This document shows, one piece after another, positions 52,306-61,635 of a stretch of DNA of 64,000 bases. The stretch comes from Microbacterium barkeri (GTDB lineage Bacteria > Actinomycetota > Actinomycetes > Actinomycetales > Microbacteriaceae). The stretch lies in NCBI RefSeq assembly GCF_027921765.1, contig NZ_BSEJ01000002.1, forward strand, positions 62,001 to 126,000, written 5' to 3'. Within the stretch, counting starts at the first letter, position 1, and the number at the start of each line of letters is the position of its first letter. A model generated the notes under the pieces. The model was given only the letters and a program-made list of their open reading frames with translations. It searched no databases and was not told the origin of the DNA. Made by a program: the position numbers and the translations under genes.

Positions 52306-53607
52306 TCAGTACCAGATGCTGAGCGACGGCGGCTGGGCGGGCCGGAACGCGACGTCGAGCGCCGCCGCGACCGCGCGGTCGCCCGCCATGCGACGTGCCG
52401 CGAGGAGACCGAGGGCGGGCACGCCCCCGAGGAAGATCGAGGACAGCTGCGCGATCCCGAGCCGGATGTCGGGCGCCGCGTCCGTCGGCGCGACGTGCGC
52501 ACGGCCATCCGCGCCGATCTCGAGGTGCCACGTGCCCGTCGTGAGGTCGAGCGGGTCGGTCACCTCGAGCGTCGCCGTCGCCGGTGCGGAGTACGTGCGC
52601 GCCTCGAGCGCGCGCGGAACGTCGAGGATGCGCAGCCAGCCGTGGTCGCGGATGGTCTGCACGGCGCCGCGCTCGTCGCTCACGAGCCAGCGGAGCGGGT
52701 CGTCGACGGGTCGCAGGTCGGTGCGGACCTCGGCCACGAGATCGTGCTGGAGGGCGAAGCGCAGGAGGGCGGCGGTCGCGTCGTCGGTCTCGGCCGCGAG
52801 ATGGCGGATGTCCAGGCGCGCGAGCGCGAAGTCGCTCTCGCCCTCGGCGATCCGGTAGGCCATCGCGCCCCGCACGGCGCCGTCGGCGTCGACGTACCGC
52901 ACGCCGCGGACGCTGTCGCCGTCCTTCACCGAGGAGGACAGGCCGGCGTGCTGCCGCCAGCGGCGCGGCCATCCGGCGATCTCGCCCGCGCGCAGCGTGC
53001 GCTGACGGTCGTGCACCTCCCCGAGGTCGCGCGCGAGCTGCTCGCGGCTCACGAACTCGACGCGGCCGTCGGGCTCGCCGCCGGACCATCCCGCCCGCCG
53101 CACATCGATCGTCCACCGGCTCATGGGGATCGCCGATCCGAAGCCGTACCGGCCGTAGATGGTGGTCTCGGTCACGGTCAGCCCCGCCATCGCGAGGCCG
53201 GCCTCGGCCGCAGCGCGCACCTCGCCCTCGAGCATGGCCCGCGCGATGCCGCGCCGCCGGTGGGTCGGCGACACGGTCACACCGCTGATCGCCCACATGT
53301 CGAGCTCGCCGCCGGGGATCGTCAGCGGCGTGACCCAGGAATCGACCGTCGCGACCGGGATCTCCGGCTCGGCGATCGACGCGTCGAACACCGCCGTGTA
53401 CCGGCGGTCGGCGAGCTGGGTGTGCTGCTCGGTGAGCGACTCGTCGTTCACCTCCGGGCCGAGGAATCCGCGCGACACAGCTTGGAGCGTGCGGCCCAGC
53501 GCGTCGCGGTCCGCCCCGTCGACGAGCCGGTAGTCGAGGCCGGCGGCGGCGAGGCGCGCGTGAGAGGTCGGGTCGGCGGGAACAGTGCGTGCGTCGATGG
53601 GGCTCAC
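52306..53607 (-). CDS. Eis-like GNAT-family N-acetyltransferase
   Basis: A 433-residue tripartite acetyltransferase resembling Eis. The first GNAT domain has 'WAISGVTVSPTHRRRGIARA' (acetyl-CoA loop, residues ~108-127), followed by 'LTVTETTIYGRYGFGSAIPM'. The second, pseudo-GNAT part lies at ~190-300. The C-terminal sterol-carrier-like domain is at ~310-430. The final carboxylate that serves in catalysis in Eis would be at '...LSIWY'. Eis proteins acetylate amines on diverse acceptors, including aminoglycosides in mycobacteria; the role here is unknown. Confidence 0.88.
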   Translation of the reverse strand: MSPIDARTVPADPTSHARLAAAGLDYRLVDGADRDALGRTLQAVSRGFLGPEVNDESLTEQHTQLADRRYTAVFDASIAEPEIPVATVDSWVTPLTIPGGELDMWAISGVTVSPTHRRRGIARAMLEGEVRAAAEAGLAMAGLTVTETTIYGRYGFGSAIPMSRWTIDVRRAGWSGGEPDGRVEFVSREQLARDLGEVHDRQRTLRAGEIAGWPRRWRQHAGLSSSVKDGDSVRGVRYVDADGAVRGAMAYRIAEGESDFALARLDIRHLAAETDDATAALLRFALQHDLVAEVRTDLRPVDDPLRWLVSDERGAVQTIRDHGWLRILDVPRALEARTYSAPATATLEVTDPLDLTTGTWHLEIGADGRAHVAPTDAAPDIRLGIAQLSSIFLGGVPALGLLAARRMAGDRAVAAALDVAFRPAQPPSLSIWY

Positions 53608-53711
53608 CGCACCAGCCTACGGGCGGGCACGGACGCCGGGTCCGAGCCGCCGCCCGCGGCGGCAGGCGCGGAGCGGCGCAGGATGGCCCGAGGCGCGTCG
53701 CCCGAAGAGGG

Positions 53712-54803
53712 TCAGGCCCCGCGCGGGCGCACGACGACGGGCACGGCGTCGACCGACAGCGTCACCCGCTCGCCCACCTCGAGCCGCTCGGACGCGGCGT
53801 GCTGCACGCGGACGAGCGCCGCCGAGCCGTCGGCCGTCTCCACCCGCACGACCGAGCGGCGCATGCTGCCGAGGAAGGTCGATTCGACGACCGTGCCGAG
53901 CACGCTCCCGCCCAGGCGCACGTTCTCGGGGCGCACGAACGCCTCGACCGACCCGTCCACGGCGTCGCCCAGGATGGGCGCCCGCGTGCCCAGAACCTCG
54001 ACGAACCCGCTCCGGGCGACGGCGGGGACGATGGACGAGAGCCCGACGAACGCGGCGACGCCGGGCGTCGCGGGGTGCAGATAGAGATCTTCCGGCGTGC
54101 CGATCTGCTCGATGCGCCCCGCGTCCATGACCGCGATCCGGTCGGATACGGCGAGCGCCTCCTCCTGATCGTGGGTGACGAACACCGTCGTGATGCCGAG
54201 CCTCAGCTGCAGGGCACGGATCTCGTCTCGCAGCTGCACCCGCACCTTCGCGTCGAGTGCCGACAGCGGCTCGTCCAGCAGCAGCACGCGGGGCTCGGTC
54301 ACGATGGCCCTCGCGAGGGCGACGCGCTGCTGCTGGCCACCCGACAGCTGGTGCGGATACCGGTCGGCGAGATGCTCGAGCCCCACGAGCCGCAGCGCGT
54401 CGAGCGCGCGCCTCGCGGCCTCGACCTTAGCGACGCGGCGCCGCTCGAGCCCGAAAGCCGCGTTCTGCTGCACCGTGAGGTGTGGGAAGAGCGAGTACGC
54501 CTGGAACACCATGCCGAGGTCGCGTCGATTGGTCGGGACGGTCGACACGTCGGCACCGTCGATGCGGACGACGCCGCTCGTCGCCTGCTCGAGCCCCGCC
54601 AGGATGCGCAGGAGCGTCGTCTTGCCGCAGCCGGATGGACCGAGCAGGGACAGGAACTCGCCGGGGCGGATGTCGAGGTCGACGCCGTGGAGAACGCGCG
54701 TCGACCCGAACTCCTTCACCACGCCCTGGAAGGCGACCGGGACGCCCTGCCCTCGGGCCGCGAGCAGCGCGTTCTCGTCGGTGTCGATCGCGTCGATGGT
54801 CAT
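53712..54803 (-). CDS. ABC transporter ATP-binding protein, PotA-type
   Basis: A 363-residue ATPase. Walker A is 'LLGPSGCGKTTLLRILAG', the Q-loop 'GMVFQAYSLFPHLTVQQN', the signature 'LSGGQQQRVALARAI', Walker B 'VLLLDEPLSALDAKV' and the H-loop 'FVTHDQEEALAV'. A TOBE domain fills residues ~270-360. 'QAYSLFPHLTV' and the C-terminal domain place it in the polyamine/iron/phosphonate (CUT1-like) class. It overlaps the second permease gene by 4 bp. It powers the SBP-permease-permease system encoded upstream on the same strand. Confidence 0.93.
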   Translation of the reverse strand: MTIDAIDTDENALLAARGQGVPVAFQGVVKEFGSTRVLHGVDLDIRPGEFLSLLGPSGCGKTTLLRILAGLEQATSGVVRIDGADVSTVPTNRRDLGMVFQAYSLFPHLTVQQNAAFGLERRRVAKVEAARRALDALRLVGLEHLADRYPHQLSGGQQQRVALARAIVTEPRVLLLDEPLSALDAKVRVQLRDEIRALQLRLGITTVFVTHDQEEALAVSDRIAVMDAGRIEQIGTPEDLYLHPATPGVAAFVGLSSIVPAVARSGFVEVLGTRAPILGDAVDGSVEAFVRPENVRLGGSVLGTVVESTFLGSMRRSVVRVETADGSAALVRVQHAASERLEVGERVTLSVDAVPVVVRPRGA

Positions 54804-55600
54804 GCAGAGGTCCTTCCGGAGCGGGCGCGCCCCGCGCGCCCGATGACGATGAGCAGTGCGAACGCGAAGACGAGCGACAGCAGCGAGAGGATGACCGGCG
54901 CCCACGGGTCCTGCTTGCCGACCACGACGAGGGCGGTCTGGAGGTTCTGACGGCCGAGGATCGAGGCGATCGTGTACTCGCCGAGCACGACGGCGACGGA
55001 GATGAGCGACGCGGCGAGGAGCCCCGGCCGCAGGTTGGGCGCGATCACCCGGAGGAGGGTGGTCCCCCAGCCCGAGCCGAGTGTGCGCGACGCCTCGGAC
55101 AGGGTCCGGAGGTCCACCGCGTCGATGGAGGCCTGGATCGCGCGGTAGGCGAACGGCAGGACCGTGATGCCGTAGGCGAACGCCAGCGTCCACACCCCCG
55201 TGCCGATCGCACGTCCGATGCTCTGGTAGATCGGAGCGAGTCCGACCACCACGACGATCGCAGGGATGGAGATCGGCAGCAGCACGACGAACTCGAAGAG
55301 CTGTCGCAGGCGGGGGAAGCGGAGGTTCACGAGCACGACGGTGGGCGCGACGAGCGCGAGCACGATGACGACGGTGACCGCGGCGAGGAGGAGCGAGTTG
55401 CCGAGTCCGGTCCAGATCGGACGATAGGTCCCCGCGTTCTCCGGGTCGAAGAGGGCGGTCCAGTGCACGAGCGAGTAGCCCGCGCCGTCGCGCAGGGAGT
55501 ACTCGACCATCGACGCGATCGGGATGGCGAACACGGCGAGGAGCACGACGCCGATGATCCAGCGCGCCGCGGCACTCGGAGCGAAGGGCGGGGCGCTCAT
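54800..55600 (-). CDS. ABC transporter permease, second subunit (PotC-like)
   Basis: A 266-residue permease with six helices. The EAA loop is 'LSEASRTLGSGWGTTLLRVI' near residue 170. The first helix is 'WIIGVVLLAVFAIPIASMV', followed by a long periplasmic loop. I chose the ATG at 55600, which overlaps the first permease's stop (ATGA), instead of an upstream in-frame start. It forms the channel with the neighbouring permease. Confidence 0.9.
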   Translation of the reverse strand: MSAPPFAPSAAARWIIGVVLLAVFAIPIASMVEYSLRDGAGYSLVHWTALFDPENAGTYRPIWTGLGNSLLLAAVTVVIVLALVAPTVVLVNLRFPRLRQLFEFVVLLPISIPAIVVVVGLAPIYQSIGRAIGTGVWTLAFAYGITVLPFAYRAIQASIDAVDLRTLSEASRTLGSGWGTTLLRVIAPNLRPGLLAASLISVAVVLGEYTIASILGRQNLQTALVVVGKQDPWAPVILSLLSLVFAFALLIVIGRAGRARSGRTSA

Positions 55601-56517
55601 CGCCGCCACCTCGCCGCTCGGCGCTGGATCGCGGAGTAGCCCCACATGCAGGCGGACACGACGGCGATCATGCCGAGCGCGAGGGCGCCCGCGAGGTTCT
55701 CGCGGCCGAGGACCGTCTCGCTCGTGAGGGCCGCGCGGATCTGCAGGGGCACGATCTGCGCTCCCTGGCTGGCGAGCGCGGCCGCCGTCGCGTACGAGGA
55801 GAAGGCGTTGGCGAACAGCAGAAGCAGGCTCGCGAGGAACGCCGGCGACAGAACCGGGATGCCGATCCAGCGCCAGAAGCCGAAGCGCGTGCCCCCGAGG
55901 GTGAGGTTCGCCTCGGCCCAGGCCGGCTGCAGCGCGTTCATCGCGGGCATGAACGTGATGACCATGAGCGGCACCTGGAAGAAGAGGTACGTCGGGACGA
56001 GGCCGGGCAGGGCGTACAGCCAGTTGCCGCCCGCGTGGATGTCGACACCCGCGAGGTCGAGGATGAGCCGGGTGATGAGCCCCTGCGCGCCGAGTGTCGC
56101 GATGAACGCGAACGCGAGCATGACGCCGCCGAACTGCGCGAGCACGCTCGCCGCGGCGTCGACCGTCGTGCGCGTTCGCCCGCCCTCGGGCAGGCCGAGC
56201 ATCGCGTAGCAGGCCAGCGCACCGAGGACGGCGCCGACGATCGCCGTGAGGGCGGACAGCCAGATCGAGTTGCCGAAGGTCCGCAGGATCGTCGGCTCGA
56301 GCAGGCCGGCGATGTTGTCGAGGGTGAGCGCTCCGTCGCTGTCGAGGAAGCCCGTCCCGATGGCGATCGCCGTCGGGAGGAGGAGGAACACGAGGACGTA
56401 CGCCGCGAAGGGGACCAGGCCGAGCGCAGCCGGGTCGAACCGCCGGCGTCGAGGGGCGGACGGAGGGGGCGCCGACGCGACGGTGGACGCCCCCTCCGCG
56501 AGGACTGCGGTCGTCAC
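55597..56517 (-). CDS. ABC transporter permease, first subunit (PotB-like)
   Basis: A 306-residue permease. A cytoplasmic Pro/Arg-rich N-terminus of ~30 residues precedes TM1 ('GLVPFAAYVLVFLLLPTAIA'). The EAA loop is 'EANLTLGGTRFGFWRWIGIP' near residue 215. The GTG start at 56517 overlaps the stop of the binding-protein gene (GTGA). The SBP-permease-permease-ATPase order is the usual one for polyamine, iron(III) or aminoethylphosphonate importers. Confidence 0.9.
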   Translation of the reverse strand: MTTAVLAEGASTVASAPPPSAPRRRRFDPAALGLVPFAAYVLVFLLLPTAIAIGTGFLDSDGALTLDNIAGLLEPTILRTFGNSIWLSALTAIVGAVLGALACYAMLGLPEGGRTRTTVDAAASVLAQFGGVMLAFAFIATLGAQGLITRLILDLAGVDIHAGGNWLYALPGLVPTYLFFQVPLMVITFMPAMNALQPAWAEANLTLGGTRFGFWRWIGIPVLSPAFLASLLLLFANAFSSYATAAALASQGAQIVPLQIRAALTSETVLGRENLAGALALGMIAVVSACMWGYSAIQRRAARWRR

Positions 56518-57641
56518 TCGACGGCCGCGGCCCAGGTCTCGCCGAGGAGGGTGCCCGCGGCCTCCGACTGCTCCTCCGTCGGCACGACCGTCTCCTCGGG
56601 CGCCTCGGGCAGCGCGGCGTAGAGCTCTTCGTCGATCGTTCCCGCCGCGGCCATGGCCTCGGCGCGGACCGGGCGAGCGCCGCCCTTCAGCCACAGGTTC
56701 TGGACCTCGTCGCTGTAGAGGAACTCCTGCCACAGGCGCGCGGCGGCCGGGTGCGGCGCGTCGGCGTTGATCGCCTGGTTGTAGTACCCCGCGTAGCCGA
56801 CGCCATCGAGGACGACCGTCTTCCAGTCGGGGTTCTCGGCGCTGTGCGCGGCGTTCAGGTAGTCCCAGTCGAACACGACGGGGGTCTCGCCCGAGGCCAC
56901 GGTCGCGGAGGTGACATCGACCTTGAGGAGGTTGCCCGCCGCGTTGAGCTCCGAGAAGAAGTCGATGCCGGGCTGGAAGTCGTCGAGCGTGCCGCCCGAC
57001 TGGACCGTCGCGAGGCCCACGGCGGCGAACGCCGCGCCGGCCTGCGTGGGGTCGCCGTTGATCGCGACGGAGCCGGCGAACTCCGAGCCGAGCAGGTCGT
57101 CGAGCGAGGTCGGCGCGTCGAACGACGACGCGTCGTACCCGATCGACATGTACCCGCCGTAGTCGCCGACGAAGAGGCCCTCCGGGTGCTTGAGCTCGTC
57201 GGGGATGTCGTCCCACGTCTGCACGCGGTACGGCGCGAACGCGTCGGTGTTCTGCAGAGCGACGGTGAGGCCGAGATCGAACACATCGGGTGCGGTGTCG
57301 AGCCCGGCGTTCGCCTCGGCGGCCTGGATCTCCTCGGCGCTCGAGACGTCGGGCGACTGCTCCTCGATCGCGATCTCGGGGTAGCGCTCGGCGAACAGGT
57401 CGAGGATCTCGCCGTAGTTCGCCCAGTCGCGCGGCAGGGCGATCACGTTGAGCGCGCCCTCCGCCTTCGCGGCTTCCTCGAGCGCCTCGAACGATCCGAA
57501 GTCCTCGACGCTCGTCGCGGACGCCGCATCGATGCCGTCGGACGCAGCGGCGTCGTCGGAGCCGGCAGGGGCGCAGCCCGCGAGCGCGAGCGACGTCGCG
57601 GCGAGAAGGCCGAGGGCGGCGAGGGCAGGGCGTGGTGACAT
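56514..57641 (-). CDS. ABC transporter substrate-binding lipoprotein, PotD-like
   Basis: A 375-residue extracellular binding protein. A signal with lipobox 'LALAGC' ends at about residue 23. 'ALNVIALPRDWANYGEILDL' and 'NDGVGYAGYYNQAI...' type segments ('DGVGYAGYYNQAINADAP') match the PotD/PhnS (family 1/6) fold. I chose the ATG at 57641, with GGAGG five bases upstream. It is the first gene of the operon. The ligand may be a polyamine, iron complex or phosphonate; I cannot choose from sequence. Confidence 0.9.
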   Translation of the reverse strand: MSPRPALAALGLLAATSLALAGCAPAGSDDAAASDGIDAASATSVEDFGSFEALEEAAKAEGALNVIALPRDWANYGEILDLFAERYPEIAIEEQSPDVSSAEEIQAAEANAGLDTAPDVFDLGLTVALQNTDAFAPYRVQTWDDIPDELKHPEGLFVGDYGGYMSIGYDASSFDAPTSLDDLLGSEFAGSVAINGDPTQAGAAFAAVGLATVQSGGTLDDFQPGIDFFSELNAAGNLLKVDVTSATVASGETPVVFDWDYLNAAHSAENPDWKTVVLDGVGYAGYYNQAINADAPHPAAARLWQEFLYSDEVQNLWLKGGARPVRAEAMAAAGTIDEELYAALPEAPEETVVPTEEQSEAAGTLLGETWAAAVE

Positions 57642-57803
57642 GGGGACCTCCGGAAGGTGCGGCAGGGAAGCGCGCTCGGGTGCGCGCAGGCGCGACCGTA
57701 CGGAGGCGGGATGACGCGACACGCTCGCGTCGGTGGCCGGAGGGATGCGCGGGGGTGACGTGCGCGTGAACGCGCGGGCTCAGCGGGATGGCTGCCGAGG
57801 GCC

Positions 57804-58052
57804 TCAGGCCCCGAACATCTGCTTCCCGAAGACGATGACGACGATCCCGAACAGGGCGGCGGCGATGCAGAGCCCGAAGCACGCCCACGCGCCGACGCGG
57901 GCACCCGAGAAGCCGCCGACTCCGGGTTCGGGGGCCGTGGCGAGGAGGCGGACCCCGAGCGCGAACAGCGCGGGGAGGCCGGCGCCGAGCAGGAGCCCGG
58001 CGACGAGCACCTGGCCGACGGAGCCGAGGATCGCGGAGACGTCGATGGCCAT
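57804..58052 (-). CDS. small two-helix membrane protein downstream of pit
   Basis: An 82-residue protein with two hydrophobic segments (about 12-37 and 51-75) joined by a short Gly/Pro loop. Small proteins of this kind often follow pit genes in actinobacteria, but no function is known to me. Its ATG shares one base with the pit stop, so it is in the same operon and probably works with the transporter. Confidence 0.75.
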   Translation of the reverse strand: MAIDVSAILGSVGQVLVAGLLLGAGLPALFALGVRLLATAPEPGVGGFSGARVGAWACFGLCIAAALFGIVVIVFGKQMFGA

Positions 58053-59239
58053 CAGCGCACCACCTTCACGACGCTCGTCACGTTCGACGTGTCGACCGTG
58101 ACGCCGTCGTCCTTCCAGTCGTCGTTGACGTTGTGGTGCGACACCTCATTGTGCGTGGAGCGCCAGTACATGTAGCCGGACAGCCCGATGAGCAGGGCGA
58201 AGACGATGAGGACGCCGATGAGGCCGGGGAACGCAGAGCCGATCCACCAGCACACGCCGCCGACAGCGGCCGCGGCCGGCAGCGTGATGATCCATGCGAT
58301 TCCCATCCGCCCCGCGAGCTTCCAGCGAACCTCGGCGCCCTTGCGCCCCAGCCCGGTGCCGAGGATGGATCCGGTCGCGACGTGCGTCGTCGACAGCGGG
58401 AGGCCGAGGTGGCTCGAGGTGAGGATGATCGCCGCGCTCGACGTCTCCGCGGCCATCCCCTGCGGCGCCGACAGCTCGACGAGGCCCTTTCCGAGCGTGC
58501 GGATGATGCGCCATCCGCCCAGGTAGGTTCCGAGCGCGATCGCGAGGGCGCACGTCAGCTTCACCCAGAACGGGACGTCGTCCTCGGGGTTCACCGCCCC
58601 GTATGCGATGAGCGCGAGGAAGATGACGCCCATCGTCTTCTGCGCGTCGTTGGTGCCGTGCGCGAGCGAGACGAGCGACGCCGAGCCGAGCTGGCCCCAG
58701 CGGAAGCCGCGCTCGGACTTCTCCGCCGGCACGCGGGCGGTGATGCGGTAGACGAGCACGGTGCCGACGCCCGCGATGAGGGCCGCGATGAGCGGCGACA
58801 GCACGGCGGGGATGAGCACCTTGCCGACGATGCCGGCCCACACGACGCCGTTCGCGCCGTTCACGATGCCCCAGACGAACGCCGAGCCGACGAGCCCGCC
58901 GAAGAGCGCGTGGCTCGACGACGACGGGAGGCCGAAGAGCCAGGTCACGAGATTCCAGATGATCGCGCCGACGAGGCCGCAGAAGACGATGAGCATCAGC
59001 TCCTCGCCCTGCGCCTGGTTCAGGTCGACGACGTCTCCGCCGACCGTCTTCGCGACCTCGATCGAGAGGAACGCGCCGACGAGGTTGAGCACGGCCGAGA
59101 GGGCGACGGCCGCCTTCGGTCTCAGAGCCCCGGTCGCGATGGACGTGGCCATCGCGTTGCCCGTGTCGTGGAACCCGTTGGTGAAGTCGAATGCCAGGGC
59201 GGTGACGACCACCAGCAGGAGGACGAAGAGCTCTTCCAC
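58052..59239 (-). CDS. pit: inorganic phosphate transporter, PiT family
   Basis: A 395-residue permease with ten or more helices. The two inverted PiT signatures are present: 'FDFTNGFHDTGNAMATSIAT' in the first half and 'VSLAHGTNDAQKTMGVIFLA' in the second. 'FGLPSSSSHALFGGLVGSA' and 'LGLPLSTTHVATGSILGTG' are the paired Ser/His loops. It imports phosphate, probably as a metal-phosphate complex, with protons. The start is a GTG at 59239. The 57 bp to the next gene upstream contain several small GTCTC/GAGAC palindromes. Confidence 0.95.
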   Translation of the reverse strand: MEELFVLLLVVVTALAFDFTNGFHDTGNAMATSIATGALRPKAAVALSAVLNLVGAFLSIEVAKTVGGDVVDLNQAQGEELMLIVFCGLVGAIIWNLVTWLFGLPSSSSHALFGGLVGSAFVWGIVNGANGVVWAGIVGKVLIPAVLSPLIAALIAGVGTVLVYRITARVPAEKSERGFRWGQLGSASLVSLAHGTNDAQKTMGVIFLALIAYGAVNPEDDVPFWVKLTCALAIALGTYLGGWRIIRTLGKGLVELSAPQGMAAETSSAAIILTSSHLGLPLSTTHVATGSILGTGLGRKGAEVRWKLAGRMGIAWIITLPAAAAVGGVCWWIGSAFPGLIGVLIVFALLIGLSGYMYWRSTHNEVSHHNVNDDWKDDGVTVDTSNVTSVVKVVR

Positions 59240-59296
59240 GTCGTCTATTGTCCACCCCGAGACTGTGTGCTCGACGCCACGGTCTCAGGGGCGGTC

Positions 59297-59557
59297 TCAG
59301 ACCGCTGTGTGGGCCGCCTGCGCCGCGCGCAGCTGGGCGAGGACGTGGTCGCGGAGCTCCTCGGGGGCGACCTCCTCGCGGCAGGAGCGCTGGATGGCCT
59401 CGGTGAGCGTGCGCTCGACGAGGACCTCGCCCTGGCAGCTCGGGCAGCTGTCGATGTGCTCCTTGATGTCGGAGTGCTCGGTCCGGCACAGCTCGATCGC
59501 GCCTCGGAGGTACGCCTCGAGGTCGCGCCGTGCTTTCTCGCAGCCGCAGTCGGTCAT
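59297..59557 (-). CDS. zinc anti-sigma factor, RsrA type
   Basis: An 86-residue mycothiol-system (RsrA-like) anti-sigma factor. The ZAS motif is 'HIDSCPSC' (H-x3-C-x2-C), with another Cys pair at 'MTDCGCEK' near the N-terminus. In RsrA, oxidation of the Cys residues releases zinc and the sigma factor. Its ATG lies in the stop of the sigma gene (ATGA overlap), so they are made together. It probably holds the neighbouring SigH-type sigma inactive until disulfide stress. Confidence 0.9.
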   Translation of the reverse strand: MTDCGCEKARRDLEAYLRGAIELCRTEHSDIKEHIDSCPSCQGEVLVERTLTEAIQRSCREEVAPEELRDHVLAQLRAAQAAHTAV

Positions 59558-60240
59558 TTCTTCGCTCCTGTCTCGGCGGCCGAGATCCCGCGCTCGGCCG
59601 CATACTCGGTCAGCATCCCGCGCAGGAGCCGCCGGCCACGGTGCAGGCGGCTCATGACGGTGCCGATGGGGGTCTTCATGATGTCGGCGATCTCCTGGTA
59701 GGCGAAGCCCTCGACGTCGGCGAGGTACACCGCCATCCGGAAGTCGTCGGGGATGGACTGCAGAGCGTCCTTCACGACCGAGGCGGGCATGCGGTCGATC
59801 GCCTCGGCCTCGGCCGAGCGGCTGCTCATCGCGGTCGTCGACTCGGCGCCGCCGAGCTGCCAGTCCTCGAGGTCGTCGATCGTGCCCTGGTAGGGCTCGC
59901 GCTGCTTCTTCCGGTACGTGTTGATGTAGGTGTTCGTGAGGATGCGGTACAGCCACGCCTTGAGGTTGGTCCCCTGCGTGAACGACGACCACGACGCGAA
60001 CGCCTTGACGAACGTCTCCTGGACGAGGTCCGCCGCATCCGGCGGGTTCCGGGTCATCCGCATCGCCGCGCCGTAGAGCTGGTCCATGAAGGGGAGCGCC
60101 TGCTCTTCGAACTGCGCGCGCGCGTCTGCCGGGGAGGGCTGTGCGTCGCTCATGATCGGCAAGTCTAGGCGCGCCGCGTCGGCGCCGCCGCAGGGCCCCG
60201 CGTCGACGTCCTCACGCGGATTCGCAAGGGTGGCGAACAT
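59554..60240 (-). CDS. sigH: SigH/SigR-type ECF sigma factor
   Basis: A 228-residue sigma factor. Region 2 has '[20 protein letters not shown]' and region 4 '[20 protein letters not shown]'. I chose the ATG at 60240 because GAGGAG lies four bases upstream. A shorter start at 60153 ('[15 protein letters not shown]') has none. The resulting ~29-residue extension resembles the long form known for Streptomyces SigR, and might alter stability. An autoregulatory-type promoter lies just upstream. It is coupled to the anti-sigma gene and should direct the response to thiol oxidation and heat. Confidence 0.92.
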   Translation of the reverse strand: MFATLANPREDVDAGPCGGADAARLDLPIMSDAQPSPADARAQFEEQALPFMDQLYGAAMRMTRNPPDAADLVQETFVKAFASWSSFTQGTNLKAWLYRILTNTYINTYRKKQREPYQGTIDDLEDWQLGGAESTTAMSSRSAEAEAIDRMPASVVKDALQSIPDDFRMAVYLADVEGFAYQEIADIMKTPIGTVMSRLHRGRRLLRGMLTEYAAERGISAAETGAKK

Positions 60241-60270
60241 CCGGCTCCTCTCGTGCATTCAGTAGGGTGG

Positions 60271-60298
60271 AACGCGATGACTGCCCGTGGGTATTCCC
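60271..60298 (-). promoter_or_regulatory. SigH-type autoregulatory promoter
   Basis: On the minus strand GGGAATA (60298-60292), 17 bp and CGTT (60274-60271) match the SigH consensus GGGAAYA-N16/17-CGTT exactly. It lies 31 bp before the sigma ATG. On the other strand it overlaps the first codons of aroA. Confidence 0.7.
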
Positions 60299-61635
60299 CC
60301 GACGGCCATGGCGCCGTGAACAGACCGCAGGGCGCGTACGAGGCGCCCGTCGCCGAGCGTGCGCTGGACGCGACCCTGGCCGTGCCCGGGTCGAAGTCGC
60401 TCACGAACCGCGAGCTCGTGCTCGCGGCCATCGCAGACGGGCCGAGCACCCTGCACCGGCCGCTGCACTCGGACGACTCCCGCCGGATGATCGAGGCGCT
60501 CACCCAGCTGGGTGTCGGGATCGAGGAGGTCGAGGGCGACAGCCCGTTCGGGCCCGACCTGCACGTGACCCCTGCCGCTCCCCTGCGCGGCGGCGGCACG
60601 GTCGACTCGGGCCAGGCCGGCACGGTGATGCGGTTCGTCGCCCCGCTCGCGGGCCTCGCCGACGGCGACGTGCTCGTGACCGCTCACGAGAGCGCGCTGC
60701 ACCGGCCGATGGGCGAGATGATCAAGGCGCTGCGCGACCTCGGCGTCGACATCGACGACGAGGGGCGCTGGTCGCTCCCGTTCCGCGTGCACGGACACGG
60801 CCATCTGCGCGGCGGGGAGATCGACATCGACGCCTCGGCGTCGAGCCAGTTCGTCTCGGGCCTCCTGCTCGCCGCCCCGCGCTTCGACGTCGGCCTGCGC
60901 CTGCGACACGTCGGCGCCCGCCTGCCCAGCGTCCCGCACATCGACATGACGATCGAGTCGCTCGCGCGGCGCGGCGTGCTCGTCGAGCGGTCGGGCCACG
61001 GCGAGTGGATCGTGCCGGCCGGCCCCGTGCGCGCCAAGGACATCGCGATCGAGCCCGATCTGTCGAACGCCGCGCCGTTCCTCGCGGCCGCCATGATCGC
61101 GGGCGGCCACGTGACGGTGACCGGATGGCCCGTGCACTCGACCCAGCCGGGAGCGCACCTCACGGAGATCCTCGCGCACATGGGCGCGCGCGTGACGCGG
61201 CGCTCGGGTGCGCTCACGGTCTCCGCGGGCAAGGGCCTGCACGGCGTCGACCTCGACCTCTCGGCGGTGAGCGAGCTCACGCCGACGCTCGTCGGGCTCG
61301 CGGCGTATGCGGACGGACCGTCGACCTTCCGCGGGATCGCGCACATCCGCGGGCACGAGACCGATCGCCTGGCCGCGCTCGCCCAGAACCTCCGCGCGGT
61401 CGGCGGCGAGGCCGAGGAGCTTCCGGACGGCATCCGCGTGTTCCCGCGGCCCCTCCGCGCGGGCACGTGGCGCGCGTTCCACGACCACCGCATCGCGACC
61501 ACGGGCGCGCTCATCGGGCTGCGCACCCCGGGTGTCGTCGTCGACGACATCGGCACGACGGCGAAGACGCTGCCGGAGTTCGCCCAGCTGTGGGAGGGCC
61601 TCGTCGGCACGAGGTCGAGGAGCACCTCGGCGTGA
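60277..61635 (+). CDS. aroA: 3-phosphoshikimate 1-carboxyvinyltransferase (EPSP synthase)
   Basis: A 452-residue shikimate-pathway enzyme. 'VPGSKSLTNRELVLAAIADG' is the substrate loop with the Lys, 'SGQAGTVMRFVAPLAGLADG' the TMRF-like phosphoenolpyruvate/glyphosate region. 'DASASSQFVSGLLLAAPRF', 'EPDLSNAAPFLAAAMIAGG' and 'DHRIATTGALIGLRTPG' complete the family. The ATG at 60277 follows AGGGTGGA; a GTG at 60316 is less likely. Its stop overlaps the GTG of rsgA. The region 5' overlaps the sigma factor's promoter on the other strand. Confidence 0.95.
   Translation: MTARGYSPDGHGAVNRPQGAYEAPVAERALDATLAVPGSKSLTNRELVLAAIADGPSTLHRPLHSDDSRRMIEALTQLGVGIEEVEGDSPFGPDLHVTPAAPLRGGGTVDSGQAGTVMRFVAPLAGLADGDVLVTAHESALHRPMGEMIKALRDLGVDIDDEGRWSLPFRVHGHGHLRGGEIDIDASASSQFVSGLLLAAPRFDVGLRLRHVGARLPSVPHIDMTIESLARRGVLVERSGHGEWIVPAGPVRAKDIAIEPDLSNAAPFLAAAMIAGGHVTVTGWPVHSTQPGAHLTEILAHMGARVTRRSGALTVSAGKGLHGVDLDLSAVSELTPTLVGLAAYADGPSTFRGIAHIRGHETDRLAALAQNLRAVGGEAEELPDGIRVFPRPLRAGTWRAFHDHRIATTGALIGLRTPGVVVDDIGTTAKTLPEFAQLWEGLVGTRSRSTSA

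Noticed and set aside
59291..59305. Palindrome GCGGTCTCAGACCGC at the end of the anti-sigma gene
   Set aside because: Too small a hairpin to call a terminator with confidence, and it overlaps coding sequence.
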